Below, in pieces: positions 8,072 to 16,366 of a stretch of DNA of 64,000 bases (its first letter is position 1; each line of letters opens with the position of its first letter). The DNA comes from Bryobacterales bacterium. GTDB lineage: Bacteria > Acidobacteriota > Terriglobia > Bryobacterales > Bryobacteraceae. The stretch is from assembly GCA_016789905.1 (NCBI GenBank), contig JAEUQC010000138.1, positions 1 to 64,000 of the forward strand, written 5' to 3'. The notes below the pieces were generated by a model. That model saw only the letters and a list, made by a program, of their open reading frames with translations. It did no database searches and was not told the DNA's origin. The position numbers were made by a program, and so were the translations under genes.

Positions 8072-9685
8072 ATGCGAACCACGCTGCTCCTACTGACTAT
8101 TGGCCTTCTGGCATACCCGCAAGAAAAAGCCAACCTCTACGTAGTCCATCAGATAAAGCAGGAGGCCTTGGAGAACTCCAAGGTCATGGATCACCTTTTC
8201 TGGCTGACCGACGTGAACGGACACCGATTGACCAACTCGCCCGGATTCGATAGAGCCGCGAACTGGGTGAAGAAAAGCATGAACGACTTCGGCATTAAAG
8301 ATGTCTCGTTCGAAAAATGGGGGCCGTTCGGGCGGGGCTGGACATATTCGAACTTTTCCGCGCATCTAATCGAGCCAGCATACTCCCCGCTCATCGGCTA
8401 TCCCAATGCCTGGACCGGTGGTACGCAGGGGCCCGTGCAGGGCGAAGTCATCCTGGCGTCGATCCGCGTGGAAGCGGACCTGGAGAAGTGGAAAGGCAAG
8501 CTGAGGGGCAAAGTGCTCATCATGGAACCGGAACGCTCCATCGGCCTGCACACCATCGCGCGCGGGCGCCGCTATGCGGACGCCGATCTTGCCGCCGAAG
8601 CGATGGCTCCCGATCCTGGCCCGACCGGCGTCTTTGGACTGACTCCCGGCGGACCAGGCCGCCAATTGCCCGCCGGCCCCGACGGACGCCCCATGTCGAT
8701 GGCCGCCATCCGCGCCTTCCGCGCCAAACTCCACCAGTTCTTTGTCGACGAAGGTGTCGCCGGGGTGTTGATGCCGGGCTATCGCGGCGAGGCTGGAACT
8801 GTTTTCGCCGGCAGCGGGAGTTCGCAGGACCTGAAGGCTCCGATTCCGCCGCCGATGATCTCGTTGACCATTGAGCACTACAACCGCATCGCGCGCCTAG
8901 TGGACAAGAAAGTACCCGTCAAAGTGCAATTCGATGTGAAGACCGAATTCTTCGACAAAGGTGCCGACACCTACAACGTCATCGCCGAAATTAAGGGTAC
9001 AAAACGGCCGGAAGAGGTGGTGATGATCGGCGCCCATCTCGACTCCTGGCACGGCGCCACGGGTGCAACCGATAATGCCGCCGGCTGCGCGGTGGCGATT
9101 GAAGCCATACGCATCATCAAGGCCCTAAACCTGAAGACGGACCGCACCATCCGCCTTGCCCTGTGGAGCGGCGAAGAGCAGGGGCTTTTCGGCAGCAAAG
9201 CTTACGTAAAAGACCACTTCGGCGACGTTACCAACATGCAACTCAAGCCGGAGCACGCCAAATTGCAGGCCTACTTTAACCTGGACAACGGCGGCGGCAA
9301 AATCCGGGGCGTCTACCTGCAGGGCAACGACATGCTGCGTCCGATCTTCGAAGCATGGCTTGCGCCGTTCAAAGACTACGGCGCCACAACGCTCACCATT
9401 CGCAACACCGGTTCCACCGATCACGTCTCTTTTAACTCGCTCGGCCTGCCCGGATTCCAGTTCATTCAAGACCCGCTCGAGTATTTTTCCACCACCCACC
9501 ACTCCAACATGGACGTTTACGACTATGTGCCGAAGAGCGACCTGATGCAGGCGTCGGCCATTCTCGCCTCGTTCGTTTACAATGCCGCCACTCGCGACGA
9601 AATGCTCCCGCGCAAACCGTTGCCGAAACCGCAACCGGAACGGCGCGGGGAAGGAGGCGCTCGTGCGACCGGTTCTGCTAATTAG
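8072..9685 (+). CDS. Exported M28-family zinc metallopeptidase with PA domain
   Basis: 537 residues with a signal peptide (MRTTLLLLTIGLLAYPQ). A protease-associated insert lies in the first half. The M28 zinc site is complete: GAHLDSWHGATGATDNAAG (His and bridging Asp), SGEEQG (general base and metal Glu), NLDNGGG (Asp) and TTHHSNMD (His). Members are aminopeptidases or carboxypeptidases acting outside the cytoplasm. The C-terminal tail is Pro/Arg-rich. The start at 8072 begins the signal peptide. The 3' end overlaps the next esterase gene by 23 bp, suggesting one operon with it and the aminotransferase. Confidence 0.9.
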   Translation: MRTTLLLLTIGLLAYPQEKANLYVVHQIKQEALENSKVMDHLFWLTDVNGHRLTNSPGFDRAANWVKKSMNDFGIKDVSFEKWGPFGRGWTYSNFSAHLIEPAYSPLIGYPNAWTGGTQGPVQGEVILASIRVEADLEKWKGKLRGKVLIMEPERSIGLHTIARGRRYADADLAAEAMAPDPGPTGVFGLTPGGPGRQLPAGPDGRPMSMAAIRAFRAKLHQFFVDEGVAGVLMPGYRGEAGTVFAGSGSSQDLKAPIPPPMISLTIEHYNRIARLVDKKVPVKVQFDVKTEFFDKGADTYNVIAEIKGTKRPEEVVMIGAHLDSWHGATGATDNAAGCAVAIEAIRIIKALNLKTDRTIRLALWSGEEQGLFGSKAYVKDHFGDVTNMQLKPEHAKLQAYFNLDNGGGKIRGVYLQGNDMLRPIFEAWLAPFKDYGATTLTIRNTGSTDHVSFNSLGLPGFQFIQDPLEYFSTTHHSNMDVYDYVPKSDLMQASAILASFVYNAATRDEMLPRKPLPKPQPERRGEGGARATGSAN

Positions 9686-10487
9686 CGCCCTTTTCGTTTC
9701 AACTCTCCCATTGGTGGCCGAACTCCGCAAGGACATCGAGTTTTCGAGTCCTGGTGGCGTCTCTTTAACTCTTGATGCTTTCGTGCCAGACGGCAAGGGG
9801 CCGTTCCCTGCCGTCATCATCGTCCACGGCGGCGGCTGGGAGGCCGGTTCCAAAACAACCTACGTGCCGCCGCTGTTTGAACCCCTTTCGAGAGGTGGCT
9901 TCGCCTGGTTCTCCATCAACTATCGATTGGCGCCGGCGCATCGCTTTGAGGCGATGGCCGAAGACGTGGACGCGGCCATCCGGTGGGTGAAGAAGAACGC
10001 GAAGGCGTTCAAAGTGGACCCCAAGCGAATTGCGCTGATGGGGGAATCGGCGGGCGGGCATCTTGTCTCCTACGCGGGAGCGCGGGGGCGGGGCGAAACG
10101 AAAGTGGCCGCCGTTGTTTCGTTCTATGGCGTTCATGACATCAACGCCCGGTCACGAAAAATGGGCGCCATTGGCCGCAATATTGAACAGTTGCTTGTTA
10201 TCTCCACGCCGAACGCGGAGGCCGAGGAAAAGCAGCGTCTGGCGTCCCCGGTCACCTACGTCCACAAGCAGATGCCGCCTTACCTGATGATCCACGGCAC
10301 CGAGGACAAGGCAGTCCCCTACGACCAATCGCCGCTGATGTGCGCGAAGATGAAAGAGGCCGGTGTTCGGTGCGAAGTCTTCACTGTGGAGGGCGCGCCT
10401 CACGGCATCGGCGCCTGGGAAAAGAACCCGGCGTTTCAAGAGTACAAGGAGAAGATGGTCGAGTGGCTACGGCAGACGTTGAAATAG
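9663..10487 (+). CDS. Exported alpha/beta-hydrolase esterase (BD-FAE/lipase-like)
   Basis: 274 residues from GTG at 9663, chosen because GGAAGGAGG lies just upstream and the GTG begins a signal peptide (VRPVLLISALFVSTLPLVA). Oxyanion-hole motif HGGGWEAGS, nucleophile elbow GESAGGH, and an acid/His pair in HGTEDKAVPYDQS and GAPHGIGAWE complete the serine-hydrolase site. It resembles carbohydrate-esterase or feruloyl-esterase-like hydrolases; the substrate is unknown. A longer open frame back to 9582 lies inside the M28 gene and is not needed. The following aminotransferase gene overlaps or abuts its 3' end. Confidence 0.85.
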   Translation: MRPVLLISALFVSTLPLVAELRKDIEFSSPGGVSLTLDAFVPDGKGPFPAVIIVHGGGWEAGSKTTYVPPLFEPLSRGGFAWFSINYRLAPAHRFEAMAEDVDAAIRWVKKNAKAFKVDPKRIALMGESAGGHLVSYAGARGRGETKVAAVVSFYGVHDINARSRKMGAIGRNIEQLLVISTPNAEAEEKQRLASPVTYVHKQMPPYLMIHGTEDKAVPYDQSPLMCAKMKEAGVRCEVFTVEGAPHGIGAWEKNPAFQEYKEKMVEWLRQTLK

Positions 10488-11692
10488 AGCAGTTGTCCTC
10501 CACGCAGCAGGTGATGGAGCTCGAGAAGCAGTACGTGTTGCAGAACTACGGGCGGTACCCGTTGGCGATTCGCCGCGGGAAGGGAACGTGGCTCTACGAT
10601 TTCAACGGCAAGCGTTATCTGGATCTGATCAGCGGCATCGGCGTGAATGCCCTGGGCCACGCCCATCCGCGTTTGACGCGTGTGATCCGCGAACAGGCGG
10701 GCCTGCTCATCCACTGTTCGAACCTCTACTTTCACGAGTACCAGGGCAAACTGGCCGAGAAACTGGCCAAGCACAGCGGCCTGCAGCGCAGCTTCTTCTG
10801 TAACTCCGGCACCGAAGCCATGGAAGGCGCCATGAAGATGATCCGCTCGCATGGCAATGGGGTCTCCAGTACGAAGCAGGAGATCGTCGCGCTCGACAAC
10901 TCTTTTCATGGCCGAAGCCTGGGCGCCCTTTCCATTACGGGACAACCGAAGTACCGCAAGGATTTTGAACCCCTGCTCGCCGGGCCCCGTTGGATTCCCG
11001 CCAATGACACGGCGGCGCTGAACGCCTCCGTCAATGGAAACACTGCGGCTATCGTTTTGGAAGGGATCCAGGGTGAGGGCGGCATCTATCCGATGGACCC
11101 CGAGTTTCTGCGCCGCGCCCGCGTGCTGGCCGATGAACATAACGCCCTGCTCGTTTTCGACGCTACGCAATGCGGCGTTGGCCGTACCGGCACCTGGTTC
11201 AGCCATCAGTTGATCGCGCCCGATGTAAATCCCGATGTGATGGTGACCGCCAAGCCGTTGGCCTGCGGCTTGCCCCTTGGCGTCGTGATGTGCAATGAGC
11301 GCGCCGCGGCCTCCATTCGCCCCGGAATGCATGGCAGCACCTTCGGCGGCGGCGCGCTCGCTTGCCGCGCGGCCCTTGAGTTTATCGACATTATGGAAAA
11401 CGGCCTGTTGGAACAGGTTTCGCGCGTCGGTGAATACTTCCGTGAAGGCCTGCGAGGACTGAAGGCAAAGCACTCTTTCGTTAAGGAAGTGCGTGGCGCG
11501 GGCCTTATGATCGGTGTGGAGTTGGACCGTCCAGGGAAGAACTACGTCATGCGTGGTATCGAAGAGGGCCTGCTCTTCAACGCCACCCACGATACCGTTC
11601 TGCGATTCCTGCCGCCCTATATTCTCACCGAGAAGGAAGTGGACCGAGCCTTGCGCACGCTCGATAAGCTCTTCCGCGTTGTGAAGGTCTGA
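10463..11692 (+). CDS. Class III PLP aminotransferase, acetylornithine aminotransferase-like
   Basis: About 409 residues. Class III motifs: SGIGVNALGHAHPRL, NSGTEAMEGAMK, FHGRSLGALS, EGIQGEGGIYP, D..QCGVGRTG and the PLP-lysine segment MVTAKPLACGLPLG, with TFGGGALACRAA after it. This matches ArgD-type acetylornithine aminotransferases (2-oxoglutarate dependent, arginine synthesis), though ornithine or 4-aminobutyrate transaminases are close relatives. Two starts are possible. GTG at 10463 has AAGGAG ten bases upstream and gives the usual N-terminal length, overlapping the esterase gene by 25 bp. ATG at 10514 has no clear ribosome site. A second paralogue lies at 35361-36524. Confidence 0.85.
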   Translation: MATADVEIEQLSSTQQVMELEKQYVLQNYGRYPLAIRRGKGTWLYDFNGKRYLDLISGIGVNALGHAHPRLTRVIREQAGLLIHCSNLYFHEYQGKLAEKLAKHSGLQRSFFCNSGTEAMEGAMKMIRSHGNGVSSTKQEIVALDNSFHGRSLGALSITGQPKYRKDFEPLLAGPRWIPANDTAALNASVNGNTAAIVLEGIQGEGGIYPMDPEFLRRARVLADEHNALLVFDATQCGVGRTGTWFSHQLIAPDVNPDVMVTAKPLACGLPLGVVMCNERAAASIRPGMHGSTFGGGALACRAALEFIDIMENGLLEQVSRVGEYFREGLRGLKAKHSFVKEVRGAGLMIGVELDRPGKNYVMRGIEEGLLFNATHDTVLRFLPPYILTEKEVDRALRTLDKLFRVVKV

Positions 11693-11693
11693 A

Positions 11694-11722
11694 TTGACGG
11701 ATGAGAATAATTCTCATCTAAT
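11694..11722 (+). promoter_or_regulatory. Sigma70-type promoter of the Fur-like/ahpCD operon
   Basis: TTGACG (11694-11699), a 17-bp spacer and TCTAAT (11717-11722) match the -35/-10 consensus well. Transcription would start about 11728-11730, at the ATG of the regulator gene (11729). The mRNA is therefore probably leaderless, or translation begins at the later ATG at 11765. Confidence 0.65.
11700..11718. promoter_or_regulatory. Fur/PerR-type operator filling the promoter spacer
   Basis: GATGAGAATAATTCTCATC is a perfect 9-1-9 palindrome that resembles Fur/Per boxes. It occupies essentially the whole space between the -35 and -10 hexamers, so binding would directly exclude RNA polymerase. The adjacent gene encodes a Fur-family protein, making autoregulation the simplest reading. 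Confidence 0.75.
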
Positions 11723-11728
11723 AAAAGT

Positions 11729-12226
11729 ATGCATCCTGCTCGCCAGTTCCGCATCCAACCGGATATGGATGTCGAGCGGAAAATGCAGTGGTTTCGTGAC
11801 CGCTGCGTCGAGGCCGGGCTGCCCTGCACCCACCAGCGCCAGGTGATGTATCGCGCGCTGCTGGAGGCGGTGGACCACCCGAGCCCGGAAATGCTCTACG
11901 AACGCGTCAAGCGAGACATCCCCAGCGTTTCTCTGGGCACGGTCTATCGCAACATCAAGACATTTCTCGATAACGGCCTGATTGGCGAAGTCAGCCTGCA
12001 CCACGGCTCGCTCCGCCTGGAGGCGAACAATTCTCCCCATCATCACCTGGTGTGCCGTTCCTGCCGGCGAATGTTCGATTTGCCGGCCGATCAGGTAGAA
12101 GGGGTCCGCCTGCGGGAAGGCCCGCCGCGCGGTTTTCAGTTGGAGCGGTTTGTAGTAGAAGCTCATGGCCTTTGCGCCGCCTGCGCCGTGCCAAAAGCGC
12201 GCCGCAATCATTCAAAAACCACATAG
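11729..12226 (+). CDS. Fur-family peroxide/metal regulator, PerR-like
   Basis: 165 residues. A winged-helix DNA-binding domain (about 20-95; TVYRNIKTFLDNGLIGEV) is followed by the dimerisation/metal domain with SPHHHLVC and two cysteine pairs, CRSC and CAAC, expected to hold structural zinc. Linkage to ahpC and ahpD points to a PerR-type peroxide sensor rather than an iron-uptake Fur. The start is ATG at 11729, which coincides with the predicted transcription start; ATG at 11765 (MDVERKMQWF) is an alternative closer to the usual family length. The stop overlaps the AGGAG of ahpC. Confidence 0.9.
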   Translation: MHPARQFRIQPDMDVERKMQWFRDRCVEAGLPCTHQRQVMYRALLEAVDHPSPEMLYERVKRDIPSVSLGTVYRNIKTFLDNGLIGEVSLHHGSLRLEANNSPHHHLVCRSCRRMFDLPADQVEGVRLREGPPRGFQLERFVVEAHGLCAACAVPKARRNHSKTT

Positions 12227-12241
12227 GAGACAGCAATCATC

Positions 12242-12772
12242 ATGCTTGGAGTTGGAGATAAATTCCCCGCCTTTTCCGTCATGGCCACAGTGAGCCTGGA
12301 GAAGGGTAAAGAGTTCGAGACCATTACCGACGCTAGCTACCCCGGCAAGTGGAAAGTTTACTTCTTCTGGCCCATGGACTTCACGTTCGTGTGCCCCACG
12401 GAAATCGCCGCATTTGGCAAGTTGGCGAAGGACTTCGCTGAGCGGGACGCCCAGGTTCTGGGCGGTTCCACCGATTCGGAATTCGTCCACTTGGCGTGGC
12501 GCAATAACCATGACGACCTGCGCGGCCTGCCCATCCCCATGCTCGCCGACAAGAAGCAGGAACTGGGCAAGGCGCTCGACGTGCTCCACAAGGGCATCGG
12601 CATGTATCTCCGCGCCACCTACATCGTGGACCCGGAAGGCACGATCCGTTTCGTCAGCGTGAACGACCTCTCGGTTGGCCGCAATCCGCAGGAAGTGCTT
12701 CGCGTGCTCGACGCTTTGCAGACCGACGAACTCTGCCCCTGCAACTGGGAAAAAGGCCAAGCCACGCTCTAA
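12242..12772 (+). CDS. ahpC: Alkyl hydroperoxide reductase C, peroxiredoxin
   Basis: 176 residues. The peroxidatic Cys51 lies in DFTFVCPTE, and the C-terminal CPCNW (about 167-171) holds the resolving cysteine. This is a typical 2-Cys peroxiredoxin of the AhpC group that pairs with AhpD instead of AhpF, and it detoxifies peroxides in the cytoplasm. AGGAGACAGC precedes the ATG and overlaps the stop of the regulator gene. ahpD follows 56 bp later after a strong hairpin. Confidence 0.95.
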   Translation: MLGVGDKFPAFSVMATVSLEKGKEFETITDASYPGKWKVYFFWPMDFTFVCPTEIAAFGKLAKDFAERDAQVLGGSTDSEFVHLAWRNNHDDLRGLPIPMLADKKQELGKALDVLHKGIGMYLRATYIVDPEGTIRFVSVNDLSVGRNPQEVLRVLDALQTDELCPCNWEKGQATL

Positions 12773-12788
12773 CTCTGATCCTACATTG

Positions 12789-12814
12789 GGGAGCGGGCCA
12801 ACCGGCTCGCTCCC
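12789..12814 (+). terminator. Strong hairpin between ahpC and ahpD
   Basis: GGGAGCGGGCC (12789-12799) and GGCTCGCTCCC (12804-12814) form an 11-bp stem with one G-U pair and an AACC loop, followed only by GTTT. With so short a T-run it is more likely a partial terminator or mRNA-stability element that lowers ahpD relative to ahpC than a full stop. Confidence 0.5.
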
Positions 12815-12828
12815 GTTTGAGAACGAAA

Positions 12829-13347
12829 ATGAACCTGGAACAACTACTCGATACTGTCCCGGCCTACGCCAAGGACCTGAAGCTGAACCTCAGCAATCTT
12901 CTGCAGCAGCCCGAACTGACAAAACAGCAGATTTGGGGCACGGCCGTCACCTCCGCTGTGACGGCGCGCAACCCGCAACTGCTCGCCGCCATCACCGAAT
13001 CGGCCGCGCAACACTTGACCCCCGAAGCGCTGGAAGCCGCCAAGGCCGCCGCCGCTATCATGGGGATGAACAACGTCTACTATCGATTTCAGCATCTGGC
13101 GGAAAACAAGAAGTACGGAACCATCCCTGCTCGTCTGCGCATGAATGTCATTCGCACGCACGGCATCGAGCCCGTCGATTTCGAGCTTTTCTGCATTGCC
13201 GCTAGCGCCATCAACGGCTGTGGCGTCTGCATCGATTCGCATGAAAAAGTAGTTCGCGACAAAGGCACTGGCGAGGACGTGATTCTCGGCTGCGTTCGTA
13301 TCGCCTCGGTCGTCCACGCGCTGGCCACCGTTTTCGACGCGGCCTAA
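12829..13347 (+). CDS. ahpD: Alkylhydroperoxidase AhpD
   Basis: 172 residues. The CXXC active site is Cys131 and Cys134 (NGCGVCIDSHEKVV), with His138 and Glu119 in the places of the AhpD proton-relay residues. AhpD reduces AhpC, usually taking electrons from lipoamide or dihydrolipoyl proteins, and has weak peroxidase activity itself. The ATG at 12829 is preferred over TTG at 12817. The gene converges on the MarC-like gene, and the two 3' ends overlap by 4 bp. Confidence 0.93.
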   Translation: MNLEQLLDTVPAYAKDLKLNLSNLLQQPELTKQQIWGTAVTSAVTARNPQLLAAITESAAQHLTPEALEAAKAAAAIMGMNNVYYRFQHLAENKKYGTIPARLRMNVIRTHGIEPVDFELFCIAASAINGCGVCIDSHEKVVRDKGTGEDVILGCVRIASVVHALATVFDAA

Positions 13348-13994
13348 CGCTTCACGCCGAAGCCCAAATCCAGCAGGCCGCCGCTGATGAACTGAACGGC
13401 CAGCGCCGTTAACAGCATTCCCATCAGCCGCGTCATGATGTGTATGCCCGTCTCTCCCATGTACCGGCGCACGTTGTCCGCCGCCTTCAGCACCCAGTAG
13501 CAGGCGGCCGCCGTCGCCCCCAGCGCGGAGAAAATCAGCAGTAGCTGCCACCACTGCGGCGCCGGGCCGATCAGCACCATGACCGTGGAAATGGCGCCAG
13601 GCCCGGCCAACATCGGCATGCCGAGCGGAATAATGCCCACGTCTTCCTTGTGCGCGCCTTCTTCGGCTTCGCCCGGTGCTTCGTTCGTGCCGGGCCGTTT
13701 GGCCTGCACCATGTCGATCCCGATCAGCAATAGAATCAGTCCGCCCGCAATCCGAAACGCGGGCATCGTGATGCCCAGCAGCTTGAACACCTGCGCGCCG
13801 ATCAATCCAAACCCGCCCAGCACGAAGAAGCACGTCCACGCCGCGCGCTTCGCCATTCGTTTCCTGTGCTCCTGTGTGTGACCATCGGTCATCACCAGGA
13901 ACGCAGGGATTGTTGCCACCGGATCCACCAGAAATAGGATCGACGATAGCGCCACTGCGAAAAACTGCCACCAATTAGCAACGTCTATCGGCAC
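13344..13994 (-). CDS. MarC-family integral membrane protein
   Basis: About 216 residues with six hydrophobic segments. The first is FAVALSSILFLVDPVATIPAFLVMT, the characteristic MarC N-terminus, and GMPMLAGPGAISTVMVLIGP is the second signature. The function of this family is unresolved; it was once linked to antibiotic resistance. The charged loop near residues 95-120 (GTNEAPGEAEEGAHKED) is typical. The start is uncertain: GTG at 13994 avoids the divergent MFS gene, while TTG at 14039 would overlap it. Confidence 0.85.
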   Translation of the reverse strand: MPIDVANWWQFFAVALSSILFLVDPVATIPAFLVMTDGHTQEHRKRMAKRAAWTCFFVLGGFGLIGAQVFKLLGITMPAFRIAGGLILLLIGIDMVQAKRPGTNEAPGEAEEGAHKEDVGIIPLGMPMLAGPGAISTVMVLIGPAPQWWQLLLIFSALGATAAACYWVLKAADNVRRYMGETGIHIMTRLMGMLLTALAVQFISGGLLDLGFGVKR

Positions 13995-14009
13995 TCCTAC
14001 CAGTATCGG

Positions 14010-14015
14010 TATAAT
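14010..14015 (+). promoter_or_regulatory. TATAAT box six bases before the MFS start codon
   Basis: A perfect -10 hexamer ends six bases before the TTG at 14022, so the mRNA would begin at or within a base of the start codon. No convincing -35 is seen. Confidence 0.45.
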
Positions 14016-14021
14016 CGACCA

Positions 14022-15257
14022 TTGTTCGCTACAAGCCAAATCACGCCCGCGCAGTGGCGAACCCTGATTGCGGCCATGCTCGGCTGGATGCTGGACGCGC
14101 TCGATGTCATGCTCTACTCCTTCGCGCTGCTTTCCATGCAGAAGGAGTTCGGCCTCACCGGCGCGCAGGCTGGCACGCTGACCACGGTGACCCTCGCCGC
14201 CGCCGCTATCGGCGGCACATTAGCCGGCGTGCTGGCAGACCGCTTCGGCCGCACGCGCGTGCTGATGGGCTCCATCCTCACCTATTCCATATTCACCGCC
14301 ATGATCGCCACGTCGCATTCGTTTACCGAACTGTTGATCTGGCGCTCGCTGGTGGGCCTGGGCCTGGGCGCCGAATGGTCTGCCGGCACGGTTCTGGTGG
14401 CTGAATCCTGGCCCGCCGAACATCGAGGAAAGGCGATTGGCATCACGCAATCCGGCTGGGCCATTGGCTATCTTGCCGCCGCCGGCCTAGCCGCCTGGAT
14501 TCTTCCCGCCTATGGCTGGCGTCCGCTTTTCGCCATCGGCGCACTGCCCGCTTTGCTTGTTTTGTGGATTCGCCGCTCGGTCCCCGAACCGCGGACCTGG
14601 ATCGAATCGGAAAAGATTCCCGCAGGCGAACGCTTCCGCCAGATCTTCACCGCGCCTTTGCGTCGCTACACGCTCATCGCCATCACCATGTCGAGCCTGG
14701 TGCTCTTCGCCTATTGGGGCCTCTTCACCTGGGTGCCGGCCTACCTGGCCACGCCCGTTGACAAAGGAGGCGCCGGCCTCAGCATCGTGAAAAGTTCCGC
14801 ATGGATCGCGCCCATGCAGATCGGCGCGCTGTTGGGCTATCTGCTCTTCGGCCTCCTTTCCGACAAAGTCGGCCGACGCCCCTCGTTTGCCTTGTTCTTG
14901 ACCGGCGCCGCCATTGTGACAATTCTCTACGGCGGTGCTGCGCGCGACCCGCAAACGCTGCTCCTGCTCGGCCCCCTCGTTGGCTTTTTCGGCCACGGTT
15001 ACTATAGCGCCTTCGGTGCCATCCTGAGCGAACTCTATCCCTCCACCGTTCGCGCCACGGCGCAGGGCCTCTGCTACAACGGCGGCCGCGTCATGAGCGC
15101 CTTCGCCCCGGCGGTCATTGGCGCGCTCGCCGATCAACACGGCCTGGGTACCGCGCTAACACTCACCGCCGCGTTCTTCCTGGCCGGTGGGTGGCTGGTG
15201 TTCGCCCTGCCGGAAACGCGCGGACGCCGCCTTTACACTTCTTTACCCTCCAAATAG
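14022..15257 (+). CDS. MFS transporter, aromatic acid:H+ symporter/sialate-like group
   Basis: 411 residues with about 12 membrane segments. LGWMLDALDVMLYSFAL at the N-terminus and the loop 2-3 motif GVLADRFGRTRVLMG identify the AAHS-like branch of the major facilitator superfamily; LLSDKVGRRPSF is the matching motif in the second half. It probably imports a small organic anion by proton symport; the substrate is unknown. No ATG fits the family's N-terminus. TTG at 14022 gives ITPAQWRTLIAAMLGWMLD as expected, whereas the first ATG is already inside helix 1. It diverges from the MarC gene. Confidence 0.85.
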   Translation: MFATSQITPAQWRTLIAAMLGWMLDALDVMLYSFALLSMQKEFGLTGAQAGTLTTVTLAAAAIGGTLAGVLADRFGRTRVLMGSILTYSIFTAMIATSHSFTELLIWRSLVGLGLGAEWSAGTVLVAESWPAEHRGKAIGITQSGWAIGYLAAAGLAAWILPAYGWRPLFAIGALPALLVLWIRRSVPEPRTWIESEKIPAGERFRQIFTAPLRRYTLIAITMSSLVLFAYWGLFTWVPAYLATPVDKGGAGLSIVKSSAWIAPMQIGALLGYLLFGLLSDKVGRRPSFALFLTGAAIVTILYGGAARDPQTLLLLGPLVGFFGHGYYSAFGAILSELYPSTVRATAQGLCYNGGRVMSAFAPAVIGALADQHGLGTALTLTAAFFLAGGWLVFALPETRGRRLYTSLPSK

Positions 15258-15282
15258 TGCCATTTGCCTGTAGCGTGTCGTC

Positions 15283-16341
15283 TTGTCTGTTGTGAGCAGA
15301 TTAGCAATACTCGCGATCGCATCCATCGGCGCTTGGGCTCAGGGCCGCGTCCTCGGCGCCATCACCGTCGCCGACCCGGCCGCCCGGCGGCTCAGCCTGC
15401 AAACCGACCAGGGCGAACTCTACGCCGTGAGCGTGTTGAACGACGCCAAATTGCAGCGCATCGCTCCCGGCCAGACCGATCTCACCAAAGCAGAACCCAT
15501 CGAAATCACCACGCTCGCAAAGGGCGACCGCGTCCTCGCCCGCGGGCAGCAGGACCCGGCCGCCAAGACGCTTCTTGCCGCCCAGATCATTGTCATTCCC
15601 AAGCAATCGCTCGAATCCCGCGATGCCGCCCGTCAAAGAGAATGGAAGGCGAACGCGCTCGCGGGCATCGTGAAATCCACCGCGCCGCTCACCATCCAGT
15701 CTAAGGGCAACGCCGTTTGGACGCTCGATACGGCCGCCGTCACGTCCATTCATCAATACGCCGATGACTCCTCCCAATTCGCTAAAGCTCGCGTTGCGCA
15801 ACTGGCCGATTTGCAGCCCGGCGACCAGCTAAAAGTTCTCGGCCCCCGCGATGCCGAAGCCAAATCGATCAACGCCTCCGAAATTGTCTTCGGCCGCTTC
15901 ACGACCATCGGCGGCGAAATCAAATCGCTCGACGCGTCCAATCAAACTCTAACGGTCTACGACCTGTCAACCAAGAAAAACATCACCGTGCAAGTTTCCC
16001 GGGAGGCGCGCATGACGCGGCTCGCCGGGAGCCCTGGAGGCGGCTCTCCGGGGTTTGGTCCACGAGGACCGGCGCCTAATGGTCCCCAAGGCGCCGGTCC
16101 TCGTGGGCCCGGAATGGGAGTAGGCGGCCCCGATCCATCCATCCTCCTCGATCGCCTCCCCCCAGCCAAGTTCTCCGATCTTCAATCCGGTGACGCCGTT
16201 GTGCTCACCGTCGGCCGGTCAGCCGCCTCCAAACCCGTCGCCCTTTCCCTTGTCGCCGGTCTGGACTTTTTGCTCCGCGCCCCCGCTCAACAGGCTTCGC
16301 AAATGATCGCGAACTGGAACATGGACGGCGGCTTACAGTAA
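15283..16341 (+). CDS. Exported DUF5666-like protein with Gly/Pro-rich insert
   Basis: 352 residues with a signal peptide (LAILAIASIGAWAQ). It contains two or three beta-rich repeats of about 70 residues with the pattern LxxGDxVLxxG (TLAKGDRVLARG, LQPGDQLKVLG, LQSGDAVVLTVG), as in DUF5666 proteins, whose function is unknown. A Gly/Pro-rich segment near residues 248-285 (GPRGPAPNGPQG) is encoded by a large inverted repeat. The start is TTG at 15283 or GTG at 15292. It lies 25 bp upstream of a TonB receptor gene and is probably co-transcribed with it and the two-component genes. Confidence 0.75.
   Translation: MSVVSRLAILAIASIGAWAQGRVLGAITVADPAARRLSLQTDQGELYAVSVLNDAKLQRIAPGQTDLTKAEPIEITTLAKGDRVLARGQQDPAAKTLLAAQIIVIPKQSLESRDAARQREWKANALAGIVKSTAPLTIQSKGNAVWTLDTAAVTSIHQYADDSSQFAKARVAQLADLQPGDQLKVLGPRDAEAKSINASEIVFGRFTTIGGEIKSLDASNQTLTVYDLSTKKNITVQVSREARMTRLAGSPGGGSPGFGPRGPAPNGPQGAGPRGPGMGVGGPDPSILLDRLPPAKFSDLQSGDAVVLTVGRSAASKPVALSLVAGLDFLLRAPAQQASQMIANWNMDGGLQ
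16060..16106. repeat. 17-bp perfect inverted repeat inside the DUF5666 gene
   Basis: CCACGAGGACCGGCGCC (16060-16076) is exactly complementary to 16090-16106, with a 13-base loop. It encodes the Gly/Pro-rich insert and would form a very stable mRNA hairpin. Confidence 0.85.
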
Positions 16342-16366
16342 CCCTCGAACCCAAGAGAGTATCCCC

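Noticed and set aside
10436..11590. 384-residue open frame on the minus strand opposite the aminotransferase gene
   Set aside because: It is exactly antisense to a gene with full family motifs, its translation has no recognisable domain, and high GC content makes long antisense frames common.
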